DNA of 32,850 nt from Cytophagales bacterium (GCA_013298125.1 JAAFJP010000049.1:1-32850); one strand, 5' to 3'. Positions 8,122 through 16,665 are shown, numbered from the stretch's first letter. Notes: generated from the letters alone by a model not told the origin. A program made the numbers and translations.

Positions 8122-9777
8122 ATGCCCATTTTATCATTACTCATATTTCTCCCCATCGTCGCATCGCTTGTTTTAGCGTTTACGCCTGAACGATTTGTGC
8201 CTTATTTCAAATGGTTTACGCTCATCGTTACGGGTGTGGAGTTATTGCTTTGCGTTTATTTATACTTCCTATTTGATAAACAAGTATCTGATTATCAGTT
8301 TCTTGAACAATATGATTGGATAACATTACCATTGGGAAACCTCGGCATCGGCTCAATAGATTACCTTTTGGGTGTGGACGGAATCAGCCTCCCAATGGTG
8401 TTGCTAACGGGTATCGTAATGTTCATTGGGGCGATTTCTTCTTTTGAAATTAAGGATAAATCTCGTGGATATTATTCGCTGTATTTGCTCTTGACGGGTT
8501 CAATCGTAGGCTGTTTTATTGCCTTAGATATGTTCTTGTTTTACCTATTTTTTGAGTTTATGCTTTTACCGATGTACTTCCTCATCGGACTTTGGGGAGG
8601 ACCTCGCAGAGAATATGCTTCCATCAAATTCTTCCTTTACACGCTCGTAGGCTCGATTTTTATCTTGATTGTGATGATTGGGCTTTACCTTTCAGTCATT
8701 GACCCCGTAGAAACTGCCGTGCAGATGGGTTTGATAAATTCAGCTTCTGACGTTACGCCACAGATTATTACCCAAATCCAAAGTCTGTTGGCAGAGGGCG
8801 AATTACCTTCGCAGTCCATCGTGCATACTTTCGACCTCCGTTTTATGCCCGACCAAGGTAATTATATGTTGGATTCGTGGTTGAATATTTTTTCTGGTAA
8901 TAAAATTTCTGGGATTTCTTTACGCTCTCTTTCATTCATCTTTTTGATGGTTGGTTTTGGAATAAAATTACCCGTCGTGCCTTTTCATACGTGGTTGCCT
9001 GATGCCCACGTAGAAGCCCCAACGCCCGTTTCGGTGGTTTTGGCGGGGATTCTTTTGAAGATTGGAGGGTACGGTTTTCTGAGAATTTGTTATCCAATTT
9101 TTCCAGAAGTTGCTAATCAATATGCCGTTTGGATTGTTGGTTTTGGCGTTTTATCAATCATCTACGGAGCATTCAACGCCTTGGCAATGAACGACTTAAA
9201 GAAAATGATTGCCTATTCGTCGGTCTCGCACATGGGGTTTGTGTTGTTGGGCATTGGTTCACTCACGAGCGAAGGATTCAACGGGGCGGTTTACCAAATG
9301 TTCTCGCACGGAATTCTGTCTGCGATGTTGTTTCTCTTGGTGGGCGTGTTGTACTCACGCACACATGACCGTAGAATTGACTCTTATCAGGGACTTGCCA
9401 GTCAAATGCCATTATTTACTTTAATGACCGCAATCGCCTTCTTTGCATCTTTGGGTTTACCCGCCTTTTCAGGATTCATTGGAGAGATTTTTACGCTGAT
9501 GGGAGGATTCAATAGTTCCCTGATTCCCAGATGGTTAGCGGGTTTAGCCACGTTTGGATTAGTGCTTGGGGCAGGGTATTTTCTCTGGACTTTACAAAGA
9601 ATATTTTTCGGAAAATTTTGGATAAGACAATACGAAGAAACCTTGCAGGATTTAACATTGAGAGAGAAAATTATGCTTTATCCTTTGGCGATTTTAGCCT
9701 TAGTTTTTGGGATTTTTCCACATTTGATTTTTGATGTGACGAATCTTTCTTTGGCGGAGCTTATAAAATTGTTTTAA
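8122..9777 (+). CDS. nuoM: NADH-quinone oxidoreductase subunit M
   Basis: NuoM is one of three antiporter-like proton-pumping subunits of complex I. The 551-residue membrane protein carries FFEFMLLPMYFLIGLWGGPR (with the conserved membrane Glu), then LPVVPFHTWLPDAHVEAPTP with VSVVLAGILLKIGGYGF, and KKMIAYSSVSHMGFVLLGI. It is some 40-50 residues longer than the E. coli protein; the extra length is a loop at about 195-265 (SASDVTPQIITQIQSLLAEG to NIFSG). The start is ATG at 8122. Its stop codon lies in the palindrome gttttaaaac (9771-9780), which also holds the stop of the convergent kinase gene, so the two CDS overlap by four bases. Confidence 0.96.
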   Translation: MPILSLLIFLPIVASLVLAFTPERFVPYFKWFTLIVTGVELLLCVYLYFLFDKQVSDYQFLEQYDWITLPLGNLGIGSIDYLLGVDGISLPMVLLTGIVMFIGAISSFEIKDKSRGYYSLYLLLTGSIVGCFIALDMFLFYLFFEFMLLPMYFLIGLWGGPRREYASIKFFLYTLVGSIFILIVMIGLYLSVIDPVETAVQMGLINSASDVTPQIITQIQSLLAEGELPSQSIVHTFDLRFMPDQGNYMLDSWLNIFSGNKISGISLRSLSFIFLMVGFGIKLPVVPFHTWLPDAHVEAPTPVSVVLAGILLKIGGYGFLRICYPIFPEVANQYAVWIVGFGVLSIIYGAFNALAMNDLKKMIAYSSVSHMGFVLLGIGSLTSEGFNGAVYQMFSHGILSAMLFLLVGVLYSRTHDRRIDSYQGLASQMPLFTLMTAIAFFASLGLPAFSGFIGEIFTLMGGFNSSLIPRWLAGLATFGLVLGAGYFLWTLQRIFFGKFWIRQYEETLQDLTLREKIMLYPLAILALVFGIFPHLIFDVTNLSLAELIKLF

Positions 9778-10790
9778 AACGGCATTTTAATCGTAGATAC
9801 AACCATTTTATTTTTATTCATAATCGTAAAAGAGGCTTTATCCCCGTACTGCAATTCAAGGCGTTTTCTGAGATTTTCTAAACCGATTCCACCTTCGTCA
9901 CTCTTAGGTTTGGGGTCGTAATTGCCAGAATTTTCAACCGTTATAGTAACAACGCCTTGCTCAGTAGAAGCTGAAATTAAGATTTTCCCACCAGATTTTA
10001 GCTTACCAATGCCATGTTTTACCGCATTTTCGAGCAAGGTATTCAAGGACATAGGCATTATCAAAACATTGTCTAAGTCTGCATTAACATTAAATTCATA
10101 AGTCAAACGATTGTCATAACGTAATTTTTCGAGAGCCAAATAATTTTCAGCCAATCTGATTTCTTCGCTCAAAGTAGCACGTTGCTGTTCTCCCAAATTC
10201 AACGAAAGTCTCAGTAAATCAGATAGTTGGATGATTGACTCACGGGCTTTTACGCCATCAAAAAGCGTCAGGGCTTTGATACTATTGAGGGCATTAAATA
10301 AGAAATGTGGATTGAGTTGCTTTTTAAGGTTTTCTAATTCAGATATTTGTAAAAGATTTTCCGCTACGAGAGTACGTTGTTTTCTTTCTTGATAAATAGT
10401 CGCAAATCTGTAAAGGTGATAGAAGAAAAAACAAGGAATAACAATCCAGATATTTTCGAGAAACAAAACGAAAAGATTTGTAGTAGAATTGGGGAGATGA
10501 AACCCGCCCAGAGTAAAATCAACAATAGTAAATAAAATGCCTATACCTAAACTACCCACTAAGGGATATAATAAAAATTGAGAGGTAGTTATTTCGTCTG
10601 GATTGATTTTTTCGAGTTTATAACAATAAATGTATCCAGCCACAAAACCAACCAAAGTATAAACGAGAAAAAATATTATCTGACTATTTATGTTTCCTCC
10701 CCTTAATGGACTAAAAGTCAGGGCAGTGAAAGCAATGAATAGCCAACAACATGATTGAATAACCCAGAACCATATATTTTTTTTGACCAT
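9774..10790 (-). CDS. LytS/YehU-type membrane sensor histidine kinase
   Basis: This 338-residue kinase has four hydrophobic segments in residues 1-130, a short coiled region (about 133-158), then the His_kinase domain with LKKQLNPHFLFNALNSIKAL (phosphoacceptor His about 162), and an HATPase domain with the N-box LLENAVKHGIG (Asn about 255) and the G-box GGIGLENLRKRLELQYG. This family normally pairs with a LytTR-type response regulator encoded next door; none is present in the window, so the kinase is an orphan here. It sits tail to tail with nuoM and head to head with nuoN (84-base gap), interrupting the nuo genes on the opposite strand. The signal sensed cannot be inferred. Confidence 0.93.
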   Translation of the reverse strand: MVKKNIWFWVIQSCCWLFIAFTALTFSPLRGGNINSQIIFFLVYTLVGFVAGYIYCYKLEKINPDEITTSQFLLYPLVGSLGIGILFTIVDFTLGGFHLPNSTTNLFVLFLENIWIVIPCFFFYHLYRFATIYQERKQRTLVAENLLQISELENLKKQLNPHFLFNALNSIKALTLFDGVKARESIIQLSDLLRLSLNLGEQQRATLSEEIRLAENYLALEKLRYDNRLTYEFNVNADLDNVLIMPMSLNTLLENAVKHGIGKLKSGGKILISASTEQGVVTITVENSGNYDPKPKSDEGGIGLENLRKRLELQYGDKASFTIMNKNKMVVSTIKMPF

Positions 10791-10874
10791 GAATTTGTCT
10801 TAATTTGTGTTAATTAAAGTTTACCTCAAAAATACTAACAAAAGTAGAATGCAGAAAGTTTATGCAGAAAAAAA

Positions 10875-12446
10875 ATGACTAATTTCTCAAATCTTCCAGA
10901 ACAGCTCAGGCAAATCCTTGAAAGTCTCCATACACTTTTTCCAGAAGTGCTACTATCAACCTCTTTTTTATTGATGATATTGATAGATTTATTCTTTCAT
11001 CAAGATTTAAAAAATCAGAAAAAAATCGTTAAAAATACTGAAAATGCTCATCAGATTATTTTCCTATTTTGCATGATTACGCTTCTGATTGTGCTAAACC
11101 AAATAGCTCAACAGTTTTATGTACCCAGCGAAGCGTTTTTGTTTGGTAAAATGCTGATTTTGGATGCCAAAGCTATTCTTTTCAAATTCTTGATTATCCT
11201 TTCAGCAATTTTCATGCTTGGACATATTTACGTCACTAAAAAAGTTTTTGTGGCGGAGTTTTACCCTCTCCTTATCAGTATGGTTGTGGGACTTTGTTTG
11301 ATGACGATGTCGGTTAATTTATTGATGATATATCTCTCTATCGAAATCGTTTCGGTGTCTTCTTACATCCTCACAACGATTGATAAAACTCGAAAAAGTA
11401 CCGAAGCTGGCTTGAAATATATTCTTTTTGGAGCAACTGCCTCAGCCGTAATGCTCTATGGAATGTCGTTGTTGTATGGCATGACAGGTACGTTAGATAT
11501 TGCCTCCCCTGACTTCACGAGAGGTATTTCTCAAATAGATGGAGTGGCTTCCACGGTGGCTATCGTCCTGACAATCAGTGGGTTTCTGTTTAAAGTATCA
11601 GCTTCACCCTTTCATGTGTGGACACCCGATGTGTATGAGTCCGCCCCTACGCCTGTGGTGGCGTTCTTTTCGGTAGCCCCCAAAATTGCAGGGTTTTTAG
11701 TGGCGATAAGATTCTATTTTGCCGTACCCAATAACCTCCAAACCATCACTGCAGTTTTGGCAATGGCGAGTATTACCTTCGGCAATTTTTCAGCACTTTG
11801 GCAAAATAACGCCAAACGACTTTTAGCCTATTCTACCATCGCCCATTCAGGATTTATGTTGATTGGCTTAGTAACCATGTCACAATTGGGAGTTACGAGT
11901 GTAGTTTTTTATCTGATTGTAACCTTATTCACGAATTTAGTGGCATTTCTTTTGATAGACCTCGTTGAACAATTAACAATTAACAATGAGCAATTATCAA
12001 TACACAATCACCAATCAAACGGAAAACCAATCACCAATCACCAACAGGAACGCCTGCCGTCCCTAATCGCCTCCTTCAAGGGTCTCGGTAGGCTCAATCC
12101 CTTTTACGGCGTGATGATGTTAATTGTGATGGTATCATTGGCGGGCATTCCACCGACGGCAGGATTTTTTGCGAAGTTAAATATTTTTTCGGCTTTGTGG
12201 GAAACGTATCAATCGACAAATCAGCCCATTTTACTATGGCTTTTTATCTTTGGATTAATGAATACAGCCATTGCATTGTTCTTTTATTTAAAGATACCGT
12301 TTTATCTATTTTTCAAAGAACCCCTTGAAAATCAAGAGTTTGAATTGAATTCAACGCAATATTTTTTAGCAATAATTCTGGTTTTACCAATTCTGATTTT
12401 ATTCTTTAAGGCAGATTGGTTGATGGAGTTGATTAGTTATTTGTGA
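10875..12446 (+). CDS. nuoN: NADH-quinone oxidoreductase subunit N
   Basis: NuoN is the third antiporter-like subunit of complex I, placed between NuoM and the small membrane subunits. The 523-residue protein has FKVSASPFHVWTPDVYESAP followed by TPVVAFFSVAPKIAGFL, KRLLAYSTIAHSGFMLIGL and the C-terminal SLAGIPPTAGFFAKLNIF. The start is ATG at 10875. Residues about 365-393 (starting VEQLTINNEQLSIHNHQ) form a polar stretch encoded by repeat-like DNA (11969-12052) in a loop between helices; this is not typical of the family and looks inserted. Downstream, a 30-base inverted repeat separates it from a convergent gene. Confidence 0.96.
   Translation: MTNFSNLPEQLRQILESLHTLFPEVLLSTSFLLMILIDLFFHQDLKNQKKIVKNTENAHQIIFLFCMITLLIVLNQIAQQFYVPSEAFLFGKMLILDAKAILFKFLIILSAIFMLGHIYVTKKVFVAEFYPLLISMVVGLCLMTMSVNLLMIYLSIEIVSVSSYILTTIDKTRKSTEAGLKYILFGATASAVMLYGMSLLYGMTGTLDIASPDFTRGISQIDGVASTVAIVLTISGFLFKVSASPFHVWTPDVYESAPTPVVAFFSVAPKIAGFLVAIRFYFAVPNNLQTITAVLAMASITFGNFSALWQNNAKRLLAYSTIAHSGFMLIGLVTMSQLGVTSVVFYLIVTLFTNLVAFLLIDLVEQLTINNEQLSIHNHQSNGKPITNHQQERLPSLIASFKGLGRLNPFYGVMMLIVMVSLAGIPPTAGFFAKLNIFSALWETYQSTNQPILLWLFIFGLMNTAIALFFYLKIPFYLFFKEPLENQEFELNSTQYFLAIILVLPILILFFKADWLMELISYL
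11969..12052 (+). repeat. In-frame word-like repeat within nuoN
   Basis: This stretch consists of degenerate units of six to eight bases (caattaa, caattaa, caatgag, caattat, then caatcac, caatca, caatcac, caatcac). It has the composition of the intergenic repeats but is read in frame, giving an Asn/Gln/His/Ile-rich loop. No inverse copy was found inside the gene. Confidence 0.75.
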
Positions 12447-12449
12447 AAG

Positions 12450-12530
12450 AGGTGTTAGGGGTTGGGGTTTAGGTGTTAGAAAAAAGCTACGCCGAAAATA
12501 CTAACACCTAAAACCCAACCCCTAACACCT
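12450..12530. repeat. 30-base inverted repeat between convergent nuoN and phosphoribosyltransferase genes
   Basis: Arms 12450-12479 and 12501-12530 match at 29 of 30 positions; both are built of ggtgttag/ggggtt words. The right arm reaches into the stop codon of the phosphoribosyltransferase gene (12529-12531), and the left arm begins three bases after the nuoN stop. It could terminate transcription from both sides. No U-run typical of an intrinsic terminator directly follows the stem. Confidence 0.92.
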
Positions 12531-13038
12531 ATCGTAAGAATACCCCCATCTCATCCTCATTATCCAACACCACAGACACGTAATCACTCAGCGTAGTCGA
12601 TAACTCATATCCTACATAATCCGCTAAAATCGGGAATCTGCGGTAATTTCTGTCCACCATCACCGCCACTTGAATACGCTTGACGGGAATACTCAAAAAG
12701 GGAGAGAGGCTATACGCAAACGTTCGTCCAGTATTGAGTACATCATCTACAACTACGATGGTTTTATGTTCCAAAAAACGCTCATCACAGTCAAATTCTA
12801 CGGGACTGTCGTAGGTAACGTCTTTGTCCACATCAATCAATACTGCCGTTGCTTCGATGCTCGAAATTTCGTTTAGAGCATTGGCTAATTGTTTGGCAAA
12901 AGCGTGTCCTTGTCCTTTGATACCCGCAATGACGATTTGGGTTTCTTCAAAATTATTCTCATAAATCTCAAAAGCAATTCTTCTGATTTTTTGGAGGACC
13001 TGGGTATGGTTGAGTATTTGGTTGTCAGTTAATTGCAT
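12529..13038 (-). CDS. PyrR-like phosphoribosyltransferase
   Basis: This 169-residue type I phosphoribosyltransferase has the PRPP-binding loop VVVDDVLNTGRTFAYSL (about residues 95-111), IAGIKGQGHAFAKQLANAL near the N-terminus and VAVMVDRNYRRFPILADYVG near the C-terminus, the layout of PyrR (bifunctional pyr-operon regulator/uracil phosphoribosyltransferase). A regulatory role is not shown. The start is set at ATG 13038; the frame stays open to 13152, but the extra 38 codons read through an intergenic inverted repeat and lie upstream of a promoter-like sequence. It ends inside an inverted repeat shared with nuoN. A role in pyrimidine or purine salvage is the best guess. Confidence 0.85.
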   Translation of the reverse strand: MQLTDNQILNHTQVLQKIRRIAFEIYENNFEETQIVIAGIKGQGHAFAKQLANALNEISSIEATAVLIDVDKDVTYDSPVEFDCDERFLEHKTIVVVDDVLNTGRTFAYSLSPFLSIPVKRIQVAVMVDRNYRRFPILADYVGYELSTTLSDYVSVVLDNEDEMGVFLR

Positions 13039-13061
13039 GGAATGAGGAATTTTTATAGCTG

Positions 13062-13095
13062 TAAAGATAGGAATAAACTCTTTTTTTACCACAAA
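13062..13095 (-). promoter_or_regulatory. Promoter of the phosphoribosyltransferase gene
   Basis: Reading on the minus strand, a -33 TTTG (13092-13095) is followed after 22 bases by TATCTTTA (13062-13069), seven of eight matches to TAnnTTTG. The -33 box lies in the left arm of the inverted repeat 13087-13246. Initiation is expected about 20 bases before the ATG at 13038, which supports that start. Confidence 0.65.
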
Positions 13096-13246
13096 AGTAT
13101 CAAAAGAGAACAAAAGATTTTTGGAGTAAATAAGTATTTGCCACCAAGGCACTAAAGCTCAAAGTTTCTCTTAGTGTCTTGGAGTCTTGGAGGCTACTCA
13201 TACTTTCACTCAAAACCCTTTGTTTACTTTTGATACTTTTGTGGTA
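13087..13246. repeat. Inverted repeat carrying outward -33 boxes
   Basis: Outer arms 13087-13115 and 13218-13246 match at about 26 of 29 positions; each ends outward in acttttgtggta. A second, weaker inner pair (gccaccaaggcactaaag at 13140 and following, agtgtcttggagtcttgg at about 13172-13189) is nested inside. The same arm word (taccacaaaag) recurs in the feoA-feoB gap at 30375-30489. Confidence 0.88.
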
Positions 13247-13271
13247 AGAAAGAGAAATTTCTTTACCTTTG
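13238..13271 (+). promoter_or_regulatory. Promoter of the YcxB-like gene
   Basis: TTTG (13238-13241), 22 bases, then TACCTTTG (13264-13271): a full match to the Bacteroidota housekeeping promoter pattern, 30 bases before the ATG at 13302. The -33 box lies in the right arm of the inverted repeat, mirroring the promoter on the left. Confidence 0.72.
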
Positions 13272-13301
13272 CAGTCCAATTTATAAAATTAATTTACCAA
13301 A

Positions 13302-13868
13302 ATGGCAAAAGGATACTCTTCACAAGGTCACGGACAACAAAAGCGAGTACAACAAGCAATACCCAGTAATCCATTAGCGATTAAAACCAAGAAATACGCT
13401 CTTGAAAAGAATAAATTTATCACCCTCAATATGCTTCAATTCGTTAAAAAACAATGGTATTGGGCTTTTGTGCCTTTGGCGTTGATTTTGATAAATGCAG
13501 TTTTGAACATCACGAAGGTTTACCCAAATTACTGGATTTATGTCCTTACTATTTTGGGAGCAATCATTTATGTAGCTTTCTGGGCTATTCAGTTTATGGG
13601 CGTAACGCAATTAGAGCAATATAAACAGTTATTCCAGAAGTATCGTTATGAAATAGACAGCCGTCAGATTTTGATGAAATTGAATGATACCGAAGGCGGA
13701 ATTATTAAGTGGGATATGATTAAAACAGCCCGCAAAGACAAAGATGCTTACGTCTTAGACATGGGTCAATATCAGTTCATTTATTTGCCTTTCACGGTTT
13801 TTAATAATGATAATGATATGAAATTGATGGATAGGATTTTGAGAGATAAGGGGTATATTGGGGCTTAG
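13302..13868 (+). CDS. YcxB-like membrane protein of unknown function
   Basis: This 188-residue protein has a basic N-terminus, two membrane helices at about 49-69 and 79-99 (WYWAFVPLALILINAVL and YVLTILGAIIYVAFWAI), and a soluble C-terminal domain of about 85 residues with YEIDSRQILMKLNDTEGGII, then the WDMIKTARKDKDAYVLDMG and QYQFIYLPFTVF pattern and a closing MDRILRDKGYI. This resembles the YcxB-like C-terminal domain found on many small bacterial membrane proteins, whose biochemical role is unknown. The start is ATG at 13302, downstream of a well-formed promoter. The stop codon is the first element of the next inverted repeat. It reads alone, convergent with the S41 protease gene. Confidence 0.75.
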   Translation: MAKGYSSQGHGQQKRVQQAIPSNPLAIKTKKYALEKNKFITLNMLQFVKKQWYWAFVPLALILINAVLNITKVYPNYWIYVLTILGAIIYVAFWAIQFMGVTQLEQYKQLFQKYRYEIDSRQILMKLNDTEGGIIKWDMIKTARKDKDAYVLDMGQYQFIYLPFTVFNNDNDMKLMDRILRDKGYIGA

Positions 13869-13987
13869 TTACTGGTTTATTAGTTATTGGTTTACTGGTG
13901 ATTAGTTATTATATGTCAGTTAAAAATTTCATGGATAAATGACCAGTAACTAATAAACCGATAAACCAGTAACCGATAAACCAACAA
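13867..13987. repeat. Inverted repeat between the YcxB-like gene and the S41 protease gene
   Basis: The left arm (13867-13899; words agttactggttt, attagttattggttt) starts within the stop codon of the YcxB-like gene. The right side (about 13942-13987; accagtaactaataaaccg, ataaaccagtaac, cgataaacca) is its inverse and ends directly at the S41 stop codon (13988-13990). The gap lies between convergent genes, so a bidirectional terminator role is possible. Confidence 0.88.
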
Positions 13988-15685
13988 CTACTTCTTAACC
14001 GACTGCGAAATCGTCTCCACCAATTCCCCACGAGCCATTTTCTCGGCTTTGTCGAAATACTTTAATGATTTTTGAAAGGTATCGTCATACGGTGCCATCA
14101 CTTGGAAATATTCATTATTCAAACCGTCAGACACCTTGCGTTGCCATACATTACGAGCAATATACGCCTTGATTTGGGCTTTGATATAAGGCATCGAACG
14201 CTCATAGTCTTTGGTTCTCATCTTCACATTTGCCTGTTTTGCCAATTTTTGCATTTCCATCATCATTGCATCATTCACCACAAAAAACTTGTTGAAATCC
14301 TTGAAAGTGAGTTTTTCTAATGACTTAATATTGTCATTGGCGTAATTTAAGGCAAATTCACGGATGATATTTTTACCCCATAAATCACTCAAATATTTGG
14401 TAAAATACGTTGTATCACGAGCCACAAAAACATCTGGCGTAATTCCTCCACCACCATAAACGGTACGTCCACCTGCGGTTTTGTATTTTAATTTTTCGTT
14501 GAACTTAATACTATCCGAACTAAAAAACTCTCCGCTTTTTGTCCTTTTTTCGTAGTCTTTTTCATATTCATCTTCACGACCCATCACGTAGGGCTTCTGA
14601 ATACTACGACCACTTGGCGTATAATATCTCGAAATCGTAAGTCTTAATTCTGAGCCATCTTGCAGATTTACAGGCATTTGCACCAAACCCTTCCCGTATG
14701 AGCGTCTGCCCACAATCAAAGCACGGTCATTGTCTTGCAACGCACCCGCCACGATTTCGGCAGCCGAGGCACTGTTTTCATCGACCATGACCATCACAGC
14801 CCCTTTTTCAAAAATACCCTCTTTTTTGGTATAAGTTTGCGTATCGTATTTTGTGCCTTTTCCATCGGTATAAACAATCATTTTTTCACCCGCCAACAGT
14901 TCATCGACCATTTTCTCGGCACGGTCTTTATATCCTCCTGGGTTTCCACGCAAGTCAAGCATGAGGCGTTTTGCACCTTGAGTTTTCAGATTCGTGAGGG
15001 CATTTCTGAACTCCTCAAAAGTCGATTCTGTAAATCTATCCACTTTGATATACCCCGTTTGCACATCCACCATATAACTCGCCGTTACGGAATAAGACGG
15101 AATTCTGTCACGTGTAACGGTAAATTTCTTGATTCCTTTTTCACCATTTCTCAATATTTCTAACTGAACTTCTGTACCTCTTAGTCCACGTAATTTGCTA
15201 AAAATCAAACTGTTACTAACTTTTGGTCCAGATAGAGAAACGCCATCCGCTTTGAGTAATCTATCGCCACTCTTGATGCCTACTTGCTCAGAAGGACCGC
15301 CCACCATGGCGTTCATTACGTAAACCGTATCACTAAAAATATTAAATTCAATACCAATACCATCAAATCCTGATTCTAATTGAGAACGGGCGGCAGCGGC
15401 TTCGTCGGTTGAGAAGTAGGCAGTATGTGGGTCGAGTTTTTCTAAGGTTTTTTTGATAGAAAATTCTACTAACGAATCTGTATTGACCGAATCGACGTAG
15501 GAGGTTTCAATCAAAGAAAGGATTTCTCGATATTTGTTAAAACCCTTCGACACAGTGTTCATTTTGGCTTGTCCGCCAAAGAAATTAGCACCCAACAAAA
15601 TACCACCGACCAGCGTAATGGCAATCCAAATGGGTACTTTCACGATAGTCGAATTATTGTTAATGGGATTCTGTTCTTTGCTCAT
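13988..15685 (-). CDS. Carboxy-terminal processing peptidase, S41 family
   Basis: This 565-residue serine protease has one N-terminal membrane anchor (about 17-36, PIWIAITLVGGILLGANFFG) and is predicted to face the periplasm. A PDZ domain (about 100-185, GFDGIGIEFNIFSDTVYVMN) selects C-terminal substrate tails. The catalytic core has LMLDLRGNPGGY, the Ser motif VDENSASAAEIVAGAL (Ser about 305/307) and the general-base Lys in GRRSYGKGLVQ (Lys about 332). A helical C-terminal extension of some 120 residues follows, as in other Bacteroidota members. CtpA/Prc-type enzymes trim or degrade envelope proteins. The start is ATG at 15685. A small membrane-protein gene lies 91 bases upstream on the same strand. 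Confidence 0.94.
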   Translation of the reverse strand: MSKEQNPINNNSTIVKVPIWIAITLVGGILLGANFFGGQAKMNTVSKGFNKYREILSLIETSYVDSVNTDSLVEFSIKKTLEKLDPHTAYFSTDEAAAARSQLESGFDGIGIEFNIFSDTVYVMNAMVGGPSEQVGIKSGDRLLKADGVSLSGPKVSNSLIFSKLRGLRGTEVQLEILRNGEKGIKKFTVTRDRIPSYSVTASYMVDVQTGYIKVDRFTESTFEEFRNALTNLKTQGAKRLMLDLRGNPGGYKDRAEKMVDELLAGEKMIVYTDGKGTKYDTQTYTKKEGIFEKGAVMVMVDENSASAAEIVAGALQDNDRALIVGRRSYGKGLVQMPVNLQDGSELRLTISRYYTPSGRSIQKPYVMGREDEYEKDYEKRTKSGEFFSSDSIKFNEKLKYKTAGGRTVYGGGGITPDVFVARDTTYFTKYLSDLWGKNIIREFALNYANDNIKSLEKLTFKDFNKFFVVNDAMMMEMQKLAKQANVKMRTKDYERSMPYIKAQIKAYIARNVWQRKVSDGLNNEYFQVMAPYDDTFQKSLKYFDKAEKMARGELVETISQSVKK

Positions 15686-15776
15686 GCTTTTGTGGTATGT
15701 TTTAAAACGGATACTAATTTACGAAAATCTGAATCGTCGCCAATGTTTTTGACGTAACTTTGTTTTTAAGTAACGA

Positions 15777-16130
15777 TTAGATTCCTTCATCAGCTTGTTC
15801 TTTAAGTCTTTCCCAGTTTTCTAATTTGTAAAATACATATAAAGATCCTATTGGAATACTAAATAAAGCTGATTCGCCTAAAAGAATTTCCTCAAAAGGA
15901 TTAGGCTGATAATTCACAAAATCACCTCTTCCTAATACTTGAAACATTAAGAATTTGAAATGTAAGCCTTGGAATTCTGAGTAAATAAAAGAAGGAAAGT
16001 TTAACAATAAAGGCAAAAGCATTTTAAGCCATTTATTGAAAATATTGGACTTCCAAAGTATATAAATTGTAAAAATGTTAAATAAAAACACTCCCCAGCC
16101 TATAATTTTAAATGTAAGTACGTAGTTCAT
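15777..16130 (-). CDS. Small membrane protein of unknown function
   Basis: This 117-residue protein is not recognised. It has predicted membrane segments at about 5-25 (LTFKIIGWGVFLFNIFTIYIL), 34-50 (WLKMLLPLLLNFPSFIY) and 86-103 (ESALFSIPIGSLYVFYKL), with a charged C-terminal tail. The start is ATG at 16130. The hydrophobic pattern supports it being real, though no family supports it. It lies upstream of the S41 protease gene on the same strand and divergent from ruvX. Confidence 0.6.
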   Translation of the reverse strand: MNYVLTFKIIGWGVFLFNIFTIYILWKSNIFNKWLKMLLPLLLNFPSFIYSEFQGLHFKFLMFQVLGRGDFVNYQPNPFEEILLGESALFSIPIGSLYVFYKLENWERLKEQADEGI

Positions 16131-16247
16131 TTTATTTGTGATTATGTTTATTTATTTGTTTACTCACAAACTTAAACAAAAACTGTGATTTTGCTAAAAA
16201 ATAATTATTTTCCCTTAATAAGGAGTTTGTAGCCCTTAAACACCAAA

Positions 16248-16664
16248 ATGCCCAGAATATTAGCCATAGATTACGGAACAAAGCGAGTGGGTTTGGCAGT
16301 AACCGACCCTCTGAAAATCATTGCCTCAGCGTTAGACACCGTTCATAGCAAAGACGTGATGGTGTTTCTGAAAACCTATCTCGAAACAGAAGAAGTCGAG
16401 GCATTTGTGGTAGGAATGCCCGTTAATTTGGACGGCGAAGACACTAACAACACGCCCCACGTGAAGGGTTTTGTGAAGAATTTAAAAAAGACATTTCCAG
16501 ATATTCCAGTACATTTGCACGATGAGCGTTTTACATCAAAAATGGCTTTGGATGCAATGATTGCTGGTGGAAGCTCTAAAAAAGACCGCCGAGAGAAAGG
16601 AAATATAGATAAAATTTCAGCAACAATTATTTTACAATCTTATATGGAGAAGGAAGGTCTATAA
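16248..16664 (+). CDS. ruvX: Putative pre-16S rRNA nuclease / Holliday junction resolvase-like protein (YqgF)
   Basis: This 138-residue protein has the normal YqgF length and RNase H-like fold motifs: [19 protein letters not shown] at the N-terminus with the first catalytic Asp, [19 protein letters not shown] in the middle, [11 protein letters not shown], and [14 protein letters not shown] with the last acidic residue. In E. coli the protein matures the 5' end of 16S rRNA. The start is ATG at 16248. The next bases after the stop belong to an inverted repeat. aroE follows on the same strand after 75 bases. Confidence 0.95.
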   Translation: MPRILAIDYGTKRVGLAVTDPLKIIASALDTVHSKDVMVFLKTYLETEEVEAFVVGMPVNLDGEDTNNTPHVKGFVKNLKKTFPDIPVHLHDERFTSKMALDAMIAGGSSKKDRREKGNIDKISATIILQSYMEKEGL

Positions 16665-16665
16665 A

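Noticed and set aside
13039-13152. N-terminal 38-codon extension of the phosphoribosyltransferase ORF
   Set aside because: It reads through an inverted repeat and a promoter, and the family begins near the ATG at 13038.
15755-15762. Plus-strand TAACTTTG box
   Set aside because: It is a perfect -7 match, but no -33 partner and no plus-strand gene follow; the genes on both sides read minus.
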